Shown here: positions 1 to 6,813 of the stretch, piece by piece
Position numbering within the stretch: the first letter of the stretch is position 1
How the letters are laid out: every line of letters begins with the position of its first letter
From: Desulfonatronospira sp.
GTDB lineage: Bacteria; Desulfobacterota; Desulfovibrionia; Desulfovibrionales; Desulfonatronovibrionaceae
NCBI GenBank assembly: GCA_003563255.1
Contig: PWSL01000472.1
Coordinates: forward strand, 1 to 12,529
Reading direction: 5' to 3'
Length of the DNA: 12,529 nucleotides
The notes under the pieces: model-generated
Seen by the model: only the letters and a program-made list of their open reading frames with translations
What the model was told of the DNA's origin: nothing
Databases searched by the model: none
Program-made: the position numbers and the translations under genes

Positions 1-428
1 CCGCGCAGGGGTTTTTCCGGCAGCCGTTCTGCCAGTTCCTTTCCGCCCACTTCCTCGTCCAGGATCTGCAGGACAGATTTGACAGGCATGGTGCGCTGTA
101 CAGGCTTTTCCAGAAGGTTGTTCACCTTATGGCGAAACCCGCGGTCACTCAAACGATGCACAGTGCCTTTAAGATTGGAAAGACAGCTGGGACACGGAGT
201 GATCATGGCCTCGGCCTCCATCTCCTCTGCCAGGGCCAGGTTGCGCCCGGACAGGGCCGATGAAAGCAGATGGTCCACTGTGTGAGCCGGGGTGGAACCG
301 CAACAGCTCCAGTCGTCAATATCCATAAGATTTATCCCCAGGGCTTTGCACACGGCCCTGGTGGATTTGTCGTACTCCATGGATGTTCCCAGACCGGAGC
401 ACCCCGGGTAGTAGGCGAAATTTCTCAT
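1..428 (-). CDS. hdrB: HdrB-like heterodisulfide reductase subunit B (3' part outside window)
   Basis: This is the N-terminal 142 codons of a CCG-domain protein; the reading frame is open to the window edge. It starts with an ATG (428-426) that overlaps the hdrC stop as ATGA, which indicates translational coupling. The first CCG motif is complete and correctly spaced: C10 (in YYPGCS), C42-C43 followed by G44, then C79-x2-C82, i.e. C-x31-CC-x35-CxxC. In the family HdrB binds non-cubane 4Fe-4S clusters through two such motifs and is the site of disulfide reduction in the cytoplasmic HdrABC complex. The second CCG motif would lie beyond the window. In sulfate reducers the physiological disulfide is not CoM-S-S-CoB, and DsrC has been proposed as a partner. 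hdrA and flxABCD genes are expected next, to the left, by analogy with D. vulgaris. Confidence 0.9.
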   Translation of the reverse strand, partial: MRNFAYYPGCSGLGTSMEYDKSTRAVCKALGINLMDIDDWSCCGSTPAHTVDHLLSSALSGRNLALAEEMEAEAMITPCPSCLSNLKGTVHRLSDRGFRHKVNNLLEKPVQRTMPVKSVLQILDEEVGGKELAERLPEKPLR

Positions 429-985
429 TTATGCGCCTCCTCCCTGAAGCGTTTGAATATCCGGGCAACCTTGTCCCGGCCCTCTATCTTATGGGGTCTT
501 ATGGACAGCTTGCCCTTGGGAAGCATCTTTGGGGCCAGGTCCACGTCGGTCCAGACCCGGCCGGTCCTGGTTATGTATCTGGTCAAAAGCCCCATCTCAA
601 AGACCCGGCCGTGTTTTTCCACCGAATCCAGAAAGCTGTCCCAGAATTTCTTGACTTTCTGCTCGGATACATATCCTTCCCGCCTGGCCATATGGCGCAG
701 CACGTCCATGATGGTGGCCACGTCGATCTCATTGGGACACCTGGTGGTGCAGGATTCGCAGGTGGCGCAGAGCCAGATGGACCTTGAAGAAAGAATCTTC
801 TGTTTCTGACCGGCCTGCAAAAGGCGCATGATCTGGCTAACCGAAATATCGTACACAAATGTGTACGGGCACCCGGCGGTACAGTTGCCGCACTGATAGC
901 ACAGACGCACGTTCTGTCCGCTTTCCTCCTCCACCCTGGCGATGAATTCGTTATCGCTGGAGGTATGAATATCAACAACTTCCAT
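425..985 (-). CDS. hdrC: HdrC-like heterodisulfide reductase subunit C, iron-sulfur protein
   Basis: A 186-residue soluble protein of normal HdrC length with two classical 4Fe-4S motifs: C29-x2-C32-x2-C35-x3-C39-P and C73-x2-C76-x2-C79-x3-C83-P. In the family it relays electrons between HdrA and the catalytic HdrB. The start at 985 (MEVVDIHTSS) was chosen because a GGGAGA ribosome site lies about 6 bases upstream. The longer open frame to 1063 runs into a repeat element at 1025-1187 and gives a non-family N-terminus. The stop overlaps the hdrB start (ATGA). ADH1 lies upstream on the same strand, 360 bases away, separated by an intrinsic terminator and a repeat element. The context adh-hdrC-hdrB matches the ethanol-linked Hdr/Flx locus known from Desulfovibrio, so the pair probably serves NADH and alcohol oxidation rather than methanogenesis. 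Confidence 0.93.
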   Translation of the reverse strand: MEVVDIHTSSDNEFIARVEEESGQNVRLCYQCGNCTAGCPYTFVYDISVSQIMRLLQAGQKQKILSSRSIWLCATCESCTTRCPNEIDVATIMDVLRHMARREGYVSEQKVKKFWDSFLDSVEKHGRVFEMGLLTRYITRTGRVWTDVDLAPKMLPKGKLSIRPHKIEGRDKVARIFKRFREEAHK

Positions 986-1024
986 GATTTCTCCCGGCAA
1001 ATGATGATTAACCTGATTCCTTAT

Positions 1025-1187
1025 CACTACTGCGACACTTTGTGTAAATATCGCCTCGGCCACCGGGGACAGGCACCAACCCGCACTTATTTTTCTGAAG
1101 GATGATTGACATGTTTAAAAAATAAGTGCGGGGAGAGCCAGTCCCCGTGCCATATGCAAAGCGCTGAACATATACGTCGCTGTAGTG
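1025..1187. repeat. ACTACAGC-ended palindromic element, copy A1
   Basis: 163-bp element. Its left end CACTACTGCGAC (1025-1036) is the inverse of its right end GTCGCTGTAGTG (1176-1187), 11 of 12 matching. Inside lie GGGGACAGGCAC (1055-1066) opposite AGTCCCC (1140-1146), and a perfect 14-bp stem, 1081-1094 with 1118-1131 (CCGCACTTATTTTT / AAAAATAAGTGCGG). The single strand could therefore fold into a nested long hairpin. A second copy with nearly the same arms is at 9959-10119. This copy sits 39 bases upstream of the hdrC start. No coding sequence is present. Confidence 0.85.
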
Positions 1188-1279
1188 TTATTGTGCTCTC
1201 AGGTGGTTATGTGAACAGGTACGTTGCAGGATAATGCCTGAGCAGGCTGGTGTCCAGCTTCACAAAACCACATAAGATC

Positions 1280-1328
1280 ACAAAAAATAAATCCAGGCAA
1301 CCCGGCCTTTGGGGGCCGGACTGCCTGG
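1280..1328 (-). terminator. Rho-independent terminator of the ADH1 gene
   Basis: On the minus strand the stem CCAGGCA / TGCCTGG (1322-1328 with 1293-1299) is followed inward by a 2x2 internal loop and then CCGGCC / GGCCGG (1314-1319 with 1302-1307) around a 6-base loop. The transcript then continues into the T-rich tract ATTTATTTTTTG (1281-1292). It begins only 18 bases past the ADH1 stop. A stem this GC-rich with a U tract is a textbook intrinsic terminator. It should reduce read-through into hdrCB. Confidence 0.85.
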
Positions 1329-1345
1329 AACAGGTGAAGAGGCAA

Positions 1346-2527
1346 TTACAGGGCGGCCTCGAAAATAGCGGCCACGTCCTGGTCTGTGGGGCAGCGGGGG
1401 TTTGTGAATCCGCAGGCGTCTTTCTGAGCGTTGGCGGTCATGGTCTTGATGTCCTCTTTCTTGACATCTTTGCCGTAACGTTTGCCAAGCTCGATGAGAC
1501 CAGAGGGAATGCCTACGTCAGCTGAAAGCTTCCTGATACCTTCCAGGGCCTTTTCAGCGGCCTCACGGGGTCCCAGTCCTTCGATGCTTTCGCCCATGAG
1601 CTCGGCCATCTTGATGAAGCGGTCCATCTTGGCGATGAGGTTGAATTTTTCAACATGGGGCAGCAAAATTGCGTTGCACTCGCCGTGGGGCAGGTCATAG
1701 AAGCCGCCCAGCTGGTGAGCCATGGCGTGTACGTGACCCAGGCTTGCGTTGTTGAAGGCCATGCCGGCCAGGTACTGGGCGTAGCACATGCCTTCGCGGG
1801 CTTCAACGTCCTGGCCGTTGGCCACTGCGGGGCGCAGGTGCTGGAAGATAAGGCTGATGGCCTTTTCGGCGCAGGCATCGGTCATGGGAGTAGCGATTAT
1901 GGATACATAGGCCTCGACAGCGTGGGTCAGGGCATCCATGCCGGTGGCTGCGGTCAGCGCCGGGGGCATACCCATCATGAGCAGGGGGTCGTCCACTGCT
2001 ACGCCGGGGGTTACGCGCCAGTCAACAATGGCCATCTTCACCTTGCGGGAAGTGTCGGTGATGATGCAGAAGCGGGTCATCTCGGAAGCGGTTCCGGCTG
2101 TGGTATTTACAGCTACGTAGGGCAGAAAGGGCTTGTCGGACTTGTCGATGCCCTCGAAGTCGTGGATCTTGCCGCCGTTTGAGACCACCAGGCCGATTCC
2201 TTTTCCGCAGTCATGGGAGCTTCCGCCGCCCAGGGTGATGACGCTGTCGCAATTGTTTTTCTTGAATACCTCAACACCGTCGTGGACGTTGTTGTCAGTG
2301 GGGTTGGGAATGGTATCGTCGTAAACCACGCATTCCATGCCATCGGCCTTGAGCAGGCTGGTGACCTGCTCGGTGATGCCGGCGGCGGTGATGCCCTTGT
2401 CTGCTACCACCAGGGGCTTTTTGCCGCCCAGGGCCTTTATCTTTGCGGGGACTTCCTTGTGGGCACCCAGGCCGATAAGGGTAACGCTGGGGATAAAAAA
2501 ACCATAAACCTGTTCACGTACTGCCAT
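1346..2527 (-). CDS. adh: Iron-containing (group III) alcohol dehydrogenase, ADH1
   Basis: A 393-residue NAD(P)-dependent group III alcohol dehydrogenase, cytoplasmic, expected to interconvert a primary alcohol such as ethanol with its aldehyde. The N-terminal Rossmann-like half carries GGGSSHD (100-106). The C-terminal helical half has all four predicted metal ligands, D198, H202, H267 and H281, with exactly the D-x3-H and H-x13-H spacing of the FucO/ADH2 family, plus the conserved H271. The start at 2527 (MAVREQVYGF) was preferred to the ATG at 2539 because AAGGATGG, a good ribosome site, overlaps the upstream ATG and is spaced about 8 bases from 2527. The gene has its own sigma-54 promoter and its own terminator. 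In D. vulgaris the homologous enzyme precedes hdrCBA-flx and is the main ethanol dehydrogenase; transfer of that role here is inference. Confidence 0.93.
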   Translation of the reverse strand: MAVREQVYGFFIPSVTLIGLGAHKEVPAKIKALGGKKPLVVADKGITAAGITEQVTSLLKADGMECVVYDDTIPNPTDNNVHDGVEVFKKNNCDSVITLGGGSSHDCGKGIGLVVSNGGKIHDFEGIDKSDKPFLPYVAVNTTAGTASEMTRFCIITDTSRKVKMAIVDWRVTPGVAVDDPLLMMGMPPALTAATGMDALTHAVEAYVSIIATPMTDACAEKAISLIFQHLRPAVANGQDVEAREGMCYAQYLAGMAFNNASLGHVHAMAHQLGGFYDLPHGECNAILLPHVEKFNLIAKMDRFIKMAELMGESIEGLGPREAAEKALEGIRKLSADVGIPSGLIELGKRYGKDVKKEDIKTMTANAQKDACGFTNPRCPTDQDVAAIFEAAL

Positions 2528-2612
2528 AATAAACACCATCCTTTGGGTAAAAAAATTAAATAAATAAAAAACGCTGCACCTGCTTCAAACAGCAGCTATT
2601 GATCTTTATATC

Positions 2613-2628
2613 AGCAACATGCATGCCA
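2613..2628 (-). promoter_or_regulatory. Sigma-54 (-24/-12) promoter of ADH1
   Basis: The minus strand reads TGGCATGCATGTTGCT, matching the sigma-54 consensus TGGCAC-N5-TTGCW at all but one position, with exactly 10 bases between the invariant GG and GC. Transcription would start near 2602, giving a leader of roughly 75 bases before the ATG at 2527. The adjacent gene cluster encodes a sigma-54 activator, which supports a functional assignment. Confidence 0.8.
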
Positions 2629-2640
2629 CAAAAACAATCA

Positions 2641-2766
2641 AGTTATTTCAGGTAGTTAGGCTGGAGAAGCCTGTGAAGAGTGGTGCTTTTGAAGGACGGT
2701 GACAGGACAGGCAGCGCCAAAAAGCCTGTACAAGGGGATGGCTCAGGAAAAAAACCAGTTATTTCA
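2641..2766. promoter_or_regulatory. Candidate activator sites: direct repeat AGTTATTTCA
   Basis: The 10-base word AGTTATTTCA occurs perfectly at 2641-2650 and 2757-2766, about 13 and 130 bases upstream of the sigma-54 box. A loose inverted pair also exists: TTTCAAAGCG (2762-2771) against CGCTGAAA (2796-2803). Sigma-54 activators usually bind paired enhancer sites 80-200 bases upstream, so the distal copy is the better candidate. This is pattern only, with no independent support. The rest of 2528-2923 shows no gene. It does hold a small stem ACAGGC/GCCTGT (2707-2712 with 2724-2729) that may be a repeat fragment. Confidence 0.3.
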
Positions 2767-2923
2767 AAGCGTTTATCTTTAGTGATATTTTGATACGCTG
2801 AAACATGCCTTTTGGGTCAAAAAGATACAGTTTTAAGGTCACATGTTCTGGAAGAACTGCCCGCTAATTCCGTTGCAAGCCGGTTGCAGTTACAGCACTT
2901 CAACCATGGGCTAAACAGACACC

Positions 2924-4273
2924 TTACTCCAACTGATACTCTTTCATCTTGCGGTAAAGGGTCTTCCTTCCTATTCCCATGGCCTTGGAGGCCTGCTGGC
3001 GATTGCCCTGGAAGTAGCTCAGCACCCTGGATATATGATTTTTTTCCGCCAGGCGCAGGGAAAAGACACTCTGGCGGCCGTCATGCTCATGAGCGGCCAG
3101 GGTCTTTTCCACCAGTTCCCTGGGCAGGGACCTTTCGGTGATGTTGCCCTGTTCAGCCAGGATCATGCTGCGCTCCAGCACGTTTCGAAGCTCGCGCACA
3201 TTGCCGGGCCAGGAGTAGTTCATCAGGCAGTTCATAGCCTTGTCCGTTACCCGGTAGTCTGTGGTGGAAGTGTTCAGACTGGCCAGAAAATGCTCCACCA
3301 GCAGGGGGATGTCTTCCAGGCGGTTCCGCAGTGGAGGGGTCTCGATATTAAAAACGTTTATGCGGTGCAGAAGGGCTTCCTGAAACCTGCCCTCTTCCAC
3401 CTCGGTATGCAGATTACGGCTGGTGGCGAAAATAAAACGGACATCTATGCTGCGCTCTTCTTTTTCTCCAACCCGGCGACAGGTCCTGTTTTCCAGGACC
3501 CTCAACAGGGACGCCTGTACTTCCAGGGGTAGTTCTCCTATCTCGTCCAGGAAAAGAGTGCCCTTGTGGGCATAGGCCATGAGCCCTTCGCTGGATTCGG
3601 TGGCCCCGGTGAAAGAGCCCTTGACATGTCCAAAAAGCTCGGTGCGGGCCAGCTCTTTCACCAGGGAGGCGCAGTTTTTCACGATATAGGGCTTGTCCGC
3701 ACGCTGACTGCCGTGGTGAATGGCCTGGGCCGCCACATCCTTGCCCACCCCGCTTTCTCCGGTAAGCAGTACCGGCACCTCGGTGGGGGCGACTTTGTCT
3801 AAGAGATAGCGGACCTGCTTTATACTTTCAGAGGCCCCTACCATCCTGTGCGTCCGGTTGTTACCGGAGTAAAGGCGGTAACTGCGGTTTTCACGCTGCA
3901 TGCAGGCCCTCTGCCAGGCCCTCTCGATGACCAGTTCCAGCTTGTCCAGGTTGAAGGGCTTGGTAATGTAGTCATAGGCCCCCAGTTTCATGGCCCTGAC
4001 TGCATTGTCAATATTTCCGTGGCCGGTGATCAGGATGATCTCCACGTCCTGCATACGCTCCTTGAACTCCGAATAAAGGTCCAGGCCGTCGGCATCCGGC
4101 AGGCAAATATCTAAAATGACAACATCGAACACGTTTTTCCGGATGAGCTGGCGGGCATGGGAGGCGGAGGAGGCAGTGGAGATGCTTCTTTCCGGTGTGG
4201 AGAACTCCTTTTTGAAAAGGGTCAGAATGGACTGCTCATCGTCCACTACCAGCACTGAATACTGCTTGGTCAT
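2924..4273 (-). CDS. NtrC-family sigma-54-dependent response regulator
   Basis: 449 residues in three domains. The receiver (about 5-120) has acidic D11-D12, phospho-acceptor D55, T83 and K105. The AAA+ sigma-54 activation domain (about 143-370) has Walker A GESGVGKD (172-179), the sigma-54 contact loop GSFTGA (219-224, normally GAFTGA), Walker B in TLFLDEI (239-245) and the WPGNVRELRN box (355-364). The Fis-type helix-turn-helix covers about 424-447. One oddity is Q298 where most relatives have the first arginine of the FRxDLxxR motif; the second, R304, is kept. The gene starts 1 base after the kinase stop, so the two are a cognate pair. Phosphorylated regulator should activate sigma-54 promoters, and the obvious target is the box upstream of ADH1. 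No clear terminator follows. Confidence 0.95.
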   Translation of the reverse strand: MTKQYSVLVVDDEQSILTLFKKEFSTPERSISTASSASHARQLIRKNVFDVVILDICLPDADGLDLYSEFKERMQDVEIILITGHGNIDNAVRAMKLGAYDYITKPFNLDKLELVIERAWQRACMQRENRSYRLYSGNNRTHRMVGASESIKQVRYLLDKVAPTEVPVLLTGESGVGKDVAAQAIHHGSQRADKPYIVKNCASLVKELARTELFGHVKGSFTGATESSEGLMAYAHKGTLFLDEIGELPLEVQASLLRVLENRTCRRVGEKEERSIDVRFIFATSRNLHTEVEEGRFQEALLHRINVFNIETPPLRNRLEDIPLLVEHFLASLNTSTTDYRVTDKAMNCLMNYSWPGNVRELRNVLERSMILAEQGNITERSLPRELVEKTLAAHEHDGRQSVFSLRLAEKNHISRVLSYFQGNRQQASKAMGIGRKTLYRKMKEYQLE

Positions 4274-4274
4274 A

Positions 4275-5477
4275 TCACTCTACAGCGGTGTTTAAAGGAA
4301 GACATACCGTAAACCTGGAGCCTTTGCCCGGCTCACTGGTCACTGATATCTCTCCCCCGTGACTTTCGACGATATTATAACAGGAGGCCAGGCCGATGCC
4401 AATGCCTCTGCCCACTGGCTTGGTGGTAAAAAAGGGCTCAAACAGCTTGTCCATCTTGTCCAGGGCAATGCCGCAGCCGTCATCCTCCACGCACAGGCAG
4501 ACCTCGTGCTCATGCGCATGGTCCGATGTCCTGATGGTGATCAGCCCCTTATCCTGGATGGCATCCTGGGCGTTCACCAGCAGGTTGAGTATCACCTGTT
4601 TGAGCTGCGATTCGTCGGCATTGATCAGGGGCAGCTTGTCCTGCAGATCCAGTTTGATCTTGAGCCCTCTTCGCTTGCGCAGGTTATGATCCACCAGGCG
4701 CAGGGTTTCTTTTACCACCCGGTTCAGATTGATGGGGGAAAAAGAAAAATGTTTAGGGCGGCTGAAGGTCAGGAGGGTCTGGATAATCTTCTGACAGCGC
4801 TGGCATTCCTTGAGGATGATATCTGTGTACTCGCGGAAATCCTGGGCCAGTTCTGGATCAACAGCTTTTTCAATACGCGGCAGACGCCGGCGCAGGCCCT
4901 CGGCGAAACCGTTTATGGCAGCCATGGGGTTGTTGACTTCATGGGCCACCCCTGCGGCCAGCATGCCTATGGTGGCCATTTTTTCCACCTGGTAGTACTT
5001 GGCCTGGTATTCCTTTTCCAGGGTCACGTCACGCTTGAATATAAGAACCCGGTTTTCTTCCCATTCCTTGTTTTTCAGAGGAGAAGCCACCATTTCAAAC
5101 TGCAGGTTGCGGCCTCCCAGCTTGAATATGGCTGTATCCCGGCACACGGAATCGGTGGCCATGGAACGGAAAGCCGGGCATTCCGGGCAGGGATGGTCCT
5201 CGCCGCGAAACAGCCGGTAGCAGAATTTGCCCTCGGGCCGGGGTTCGTCAAAAAACTCATGAAAAACATGATTGACGGATATTATGCGCAGATTCTCCGA
5301 AAGCACCATCATGATATCGGTGATGCCGTCCAGAATGGCTGCGATTTCTCTTCGGCGCTCCTCGGATTTTTTATTGGCCTCTTTGAGTTCTTCGACCTTC
5401 TGGCGCAGCTCCTGAAAAAAACCCAGTTTGCTGTGTTCGATGCCCACAAGATCATTTAGATCAGGAGCCTTCTGCAT
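4275..5477 (-). CDS. Soluble PAS-domain sensor histidine kinase
   Basis: 400 residues with no membrane segment, so it senses a cytoplasmic signal. Domains in order: a charged coiled coil (about 15-45), a PAS domain (about 45-150), the HisKA dimerisation domain with phospho-acceptor H179 in VAHEVNNP, and a HATPase domain with an N box (NADESQLKQVILNLLVNAQD, 286-305), G1 DDGCGI (332-337), F box FEPFFTT (346-352) and G2 GRGIGIG (356-362). The PAS domain carries a cysteine cluster, C86, C97, C100 and C112, in the order C-x10-C-x2-C-P. The start at 5477 overlaps the ADH2 stop as TGATG and has GAGGAGG 7 bases upstream; the longer open frame to 5516 would run inside ADH2. Position in the ADH2 operon suggests it reports on alcohol, aldehyde or redox state; the ligand is unknown. 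Confidence 0.94.
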   Translation of the reverse strand: MQKAPDLNDLVGIEHSKLGFFQELRQKVEELKEANKKSEERRREIAAILDGITDIMMVLSENLRIISVNHVFHEFFDEPRPEGKFCYRLFRGEDHPCPECPAFRSMATDSVCRDTAIFKLGGRNLQFEMVASPLKNKEWEENRVLIFKRDVTLEKEYQAKYYQVEKMATIGMLAAGVAHEVNNPMAAINGFAEGLRRRLPRIEKAVDPELAQDFREYTDIILKECQRCQKIIQTLLTFSRPKHFSFSPINLNRVVKETLRLVDHNLRKRRGLKIKLDLQDKLPLINADESQLKQVILNLLVNAQDAIQDKGLITIRTSDHAHEHEVCLCVEDDGCGIALDKMDKLFEPFFTTKPVGRGIGIGLASCYNIVESHGGEISVTSEPGKGSRFTVCLPLNTAVE

Positions 5478-6628
5478 CACCAGGCCTCCTCGCATATGCC
5501 GAGCAGTTCTTCCCATCCGGCCTTACGCGGGTTGGTCAGCATGCAGGCGTCATGCACCGCCATTTTGCAGATCTGTTCCAGCCTGGATGCATCCGGGACA
5601 ATGTCGCGCAGGTGTACCGGAATACCAAGTCCTGCAAAGAGCTCTTCCAGCCTGGATATGCCCTCCTGCCCCTGGTCGCTGGAACAGGAGCTGCAGGAGC
5701 CCTGCACGATGCGCCCGATTATGCACATCTTTTCCGGACAGGCAGGCAGGTTGTAGCGCATGACCGCAGGCAGCACAATGGGGTGCACCAGTCCGTGCAG
5801 GGTATCAAAAATCCCTCCCAGGGAATGGGCCAGGGCATGCCCGATGCCCAGGCCGGCATTGCTGAAGGACATGCCTGCAGCAGTACTGGCTATGGAAAGC
5901 TGCTCCATTGATTCGCAGCTCCGGGTCTCCAGGGCTGTCTGCAGGTTTGCCGAAATAAGCTCTATGGCCTTGACGGCCTGGCTTTCAGTGAATGGGGAAG
6001 CCAGGGGGGAGACGTAAGACTCAATGGCATGGGCCAGGGCATCCACGGCCGAAGCCACCACCATCTCGTCAGTCTTGGTCATGAGCAGCTCCGGGTCGAT
6101 AATGGACACATTGGGAACCAGGGAACGGCTGATGATGGACATCTTGACCTGGCGGTGCACGTCGGTGATGATGCAGAACTGGGAGATATCCGATCCGCTG
6201 CCGGCATTGGAAGGTATGAATATCATAGGGGGCAGAGGCCGCATTATTTTGTTGGCCCCCTCATAGTCCCCGATTTTGCCTCCATTGCCCACTATGGTAG
6301 CGATACCTTTGGCGGTGTCCATGGGACTTCCCCCTCCAAGGGATATTATGACATCAGCCTTTTCACTGAGGTAGAGATCTGCTCCCTGGTGCACCTGGTA
6401 GTCCCTGGGGTTGGAATCCACCTGATCAAAGAACACATAATCCAGATTGTCATCCCTGAGTATTTCCTGGACATGCTCCGCCCAGCCGGACTGAATGAGC
6501 CCCTGGTCCGTGACCAGAAACGCCCTGTTGGCTCCCAGGCGCATGGCGCACTGGCCCACATAGCGCAGACTGCCGTGCCCGAAAATGATTTCAGGAATGG
6601 CGAATTTAGTGACTCTGTTTTCAGACAT
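5477..6628 (-). CDS. Iron-containing (group III) alcohol dehydrogenase, ADH2
   Basis: A 383-residue group III alcohol dehydrogenase, paralogous to but clearly divergent from ADH1. It has the nucleotide-binding GGGSPMD (98-104) and all four predicted metal ligands, D196, H200, H264 and H278, with the family's spacing, plus conserved H268. The start was set at the ATG at 6628 (MSENRVTKFA). The upstream GTG at 6676 would add 16 residues and lies at the edge of a repeat element. The ribosome site is weak (AGAAG about 10 bases upstream). An uncommon CSSC (C312, C315) lies in the C-terminal domain. The gene overlaps the kinase by one base (TGATG), so the enzyme and its neighbouring sensor are co-translated. 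It may supply or remove the signal molecule read by the kinase, or serve a different alcohol from ADH1; the substrate cannot be read from sequence. Confidence 0.92.
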   Translation of the reverse strand: MSENRVTKFAIPEIIFGHGSLRYVGQCAMRLGANRAFLVTDQGLIQSGWAEHVQEILRDDNLDYVFFDQVDSNPRDYQVHQGADLYLSEKADVIISLGGGSPMDTAKGIATIVGNGGKIGDYEGANKIMRPLPPMIFIPSNAGSGSDISQFCIITDVHRQVKMSIISRSLVPNVSIIDPELLMTKTDEMVVASAVDALAHAIESYVSPLASPFTESQAVKAIELISANLQTALETRSCESMEQLSIASTAAGMSFSNAGLGIGHALAHSLGGIFDTLHGLVHPIVLPAVMRYNLPACPEKMCIIGRIVQGSCSSCSSDQGQEGISRLEELFAGLGIPVHLRDIVPDASRLEQICKMAVHDACMLTNPRKAGWEELLGICEEAW

Positions 6629-6673
6629 TGATATCAGCTTCTGTGGTGAAAGGACTTGCCGGCGGCTTCTCAA

Positions 6674-6768
6674 CACTACAGCTAAACTTATTTATTGTCC
6701 TCCGGGGACTGGCTCTTGTGCCGCCGAATTTTTGGGGACAGGTTATATTTTATTAGTTTCGCTGTAGT
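6674..6768. repeat. ACTACAGC-ended palindromic element, copy B1
   Basis: 95-bp element with left end ACTACAGCTAAAC (6675-6687) inverse to right end GTTTCGCTGTAGT (6756-6768), 12 of 13 matching. It contains GTCCTCCGGGGAC and GGGGACAGG. Its first 44 bases are identical to copy B2 at 8379. It fills most of the gap between the membrane protein stop (6814) and the ADH2 start (6628), 45 bases from each. Confidence 0.85.
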
Positions 6769-6813
6769 TTTGGGCCGGTCTTCATTACTGAACTGATATT
6801 ATACAATCCAGAG

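Noticed and set aside
986..1063. N-terminal extension of hdrC to the start at 1063
   Set aside because: The added residues are encoded partly inside a repeat element; the internal ATG at 985 has a good ribosome site and a normal family N-terminus.
1209..1240. Possible sigma-54 box upstream of hdrC (minus strand CAGGCATTATCCTGCAAC)
   Set aside because: Only 9 bases separate GG and GC instead of 10, and the flanks fit the consensus poorly.
1655..2182. 175-codon plus-strand open frame, glycine-rich
   Set aside because: It is antisense to ADH1; the glycine richness is a by-product of the codons on the other strand.
4359..5459. 366-codon plus-strand open frame
   Set aside because: It lies wholly antisense to the histidine kinase, whose motifs are complete; the plus-strand translation shows no recognisable domain.
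5478..5516. N-terminal extension of the histidine kinase to 5516
   Set aside because: It would lie inside ADH2; the TGATG junction with GAGGAGG before it marks 5477 as the start.
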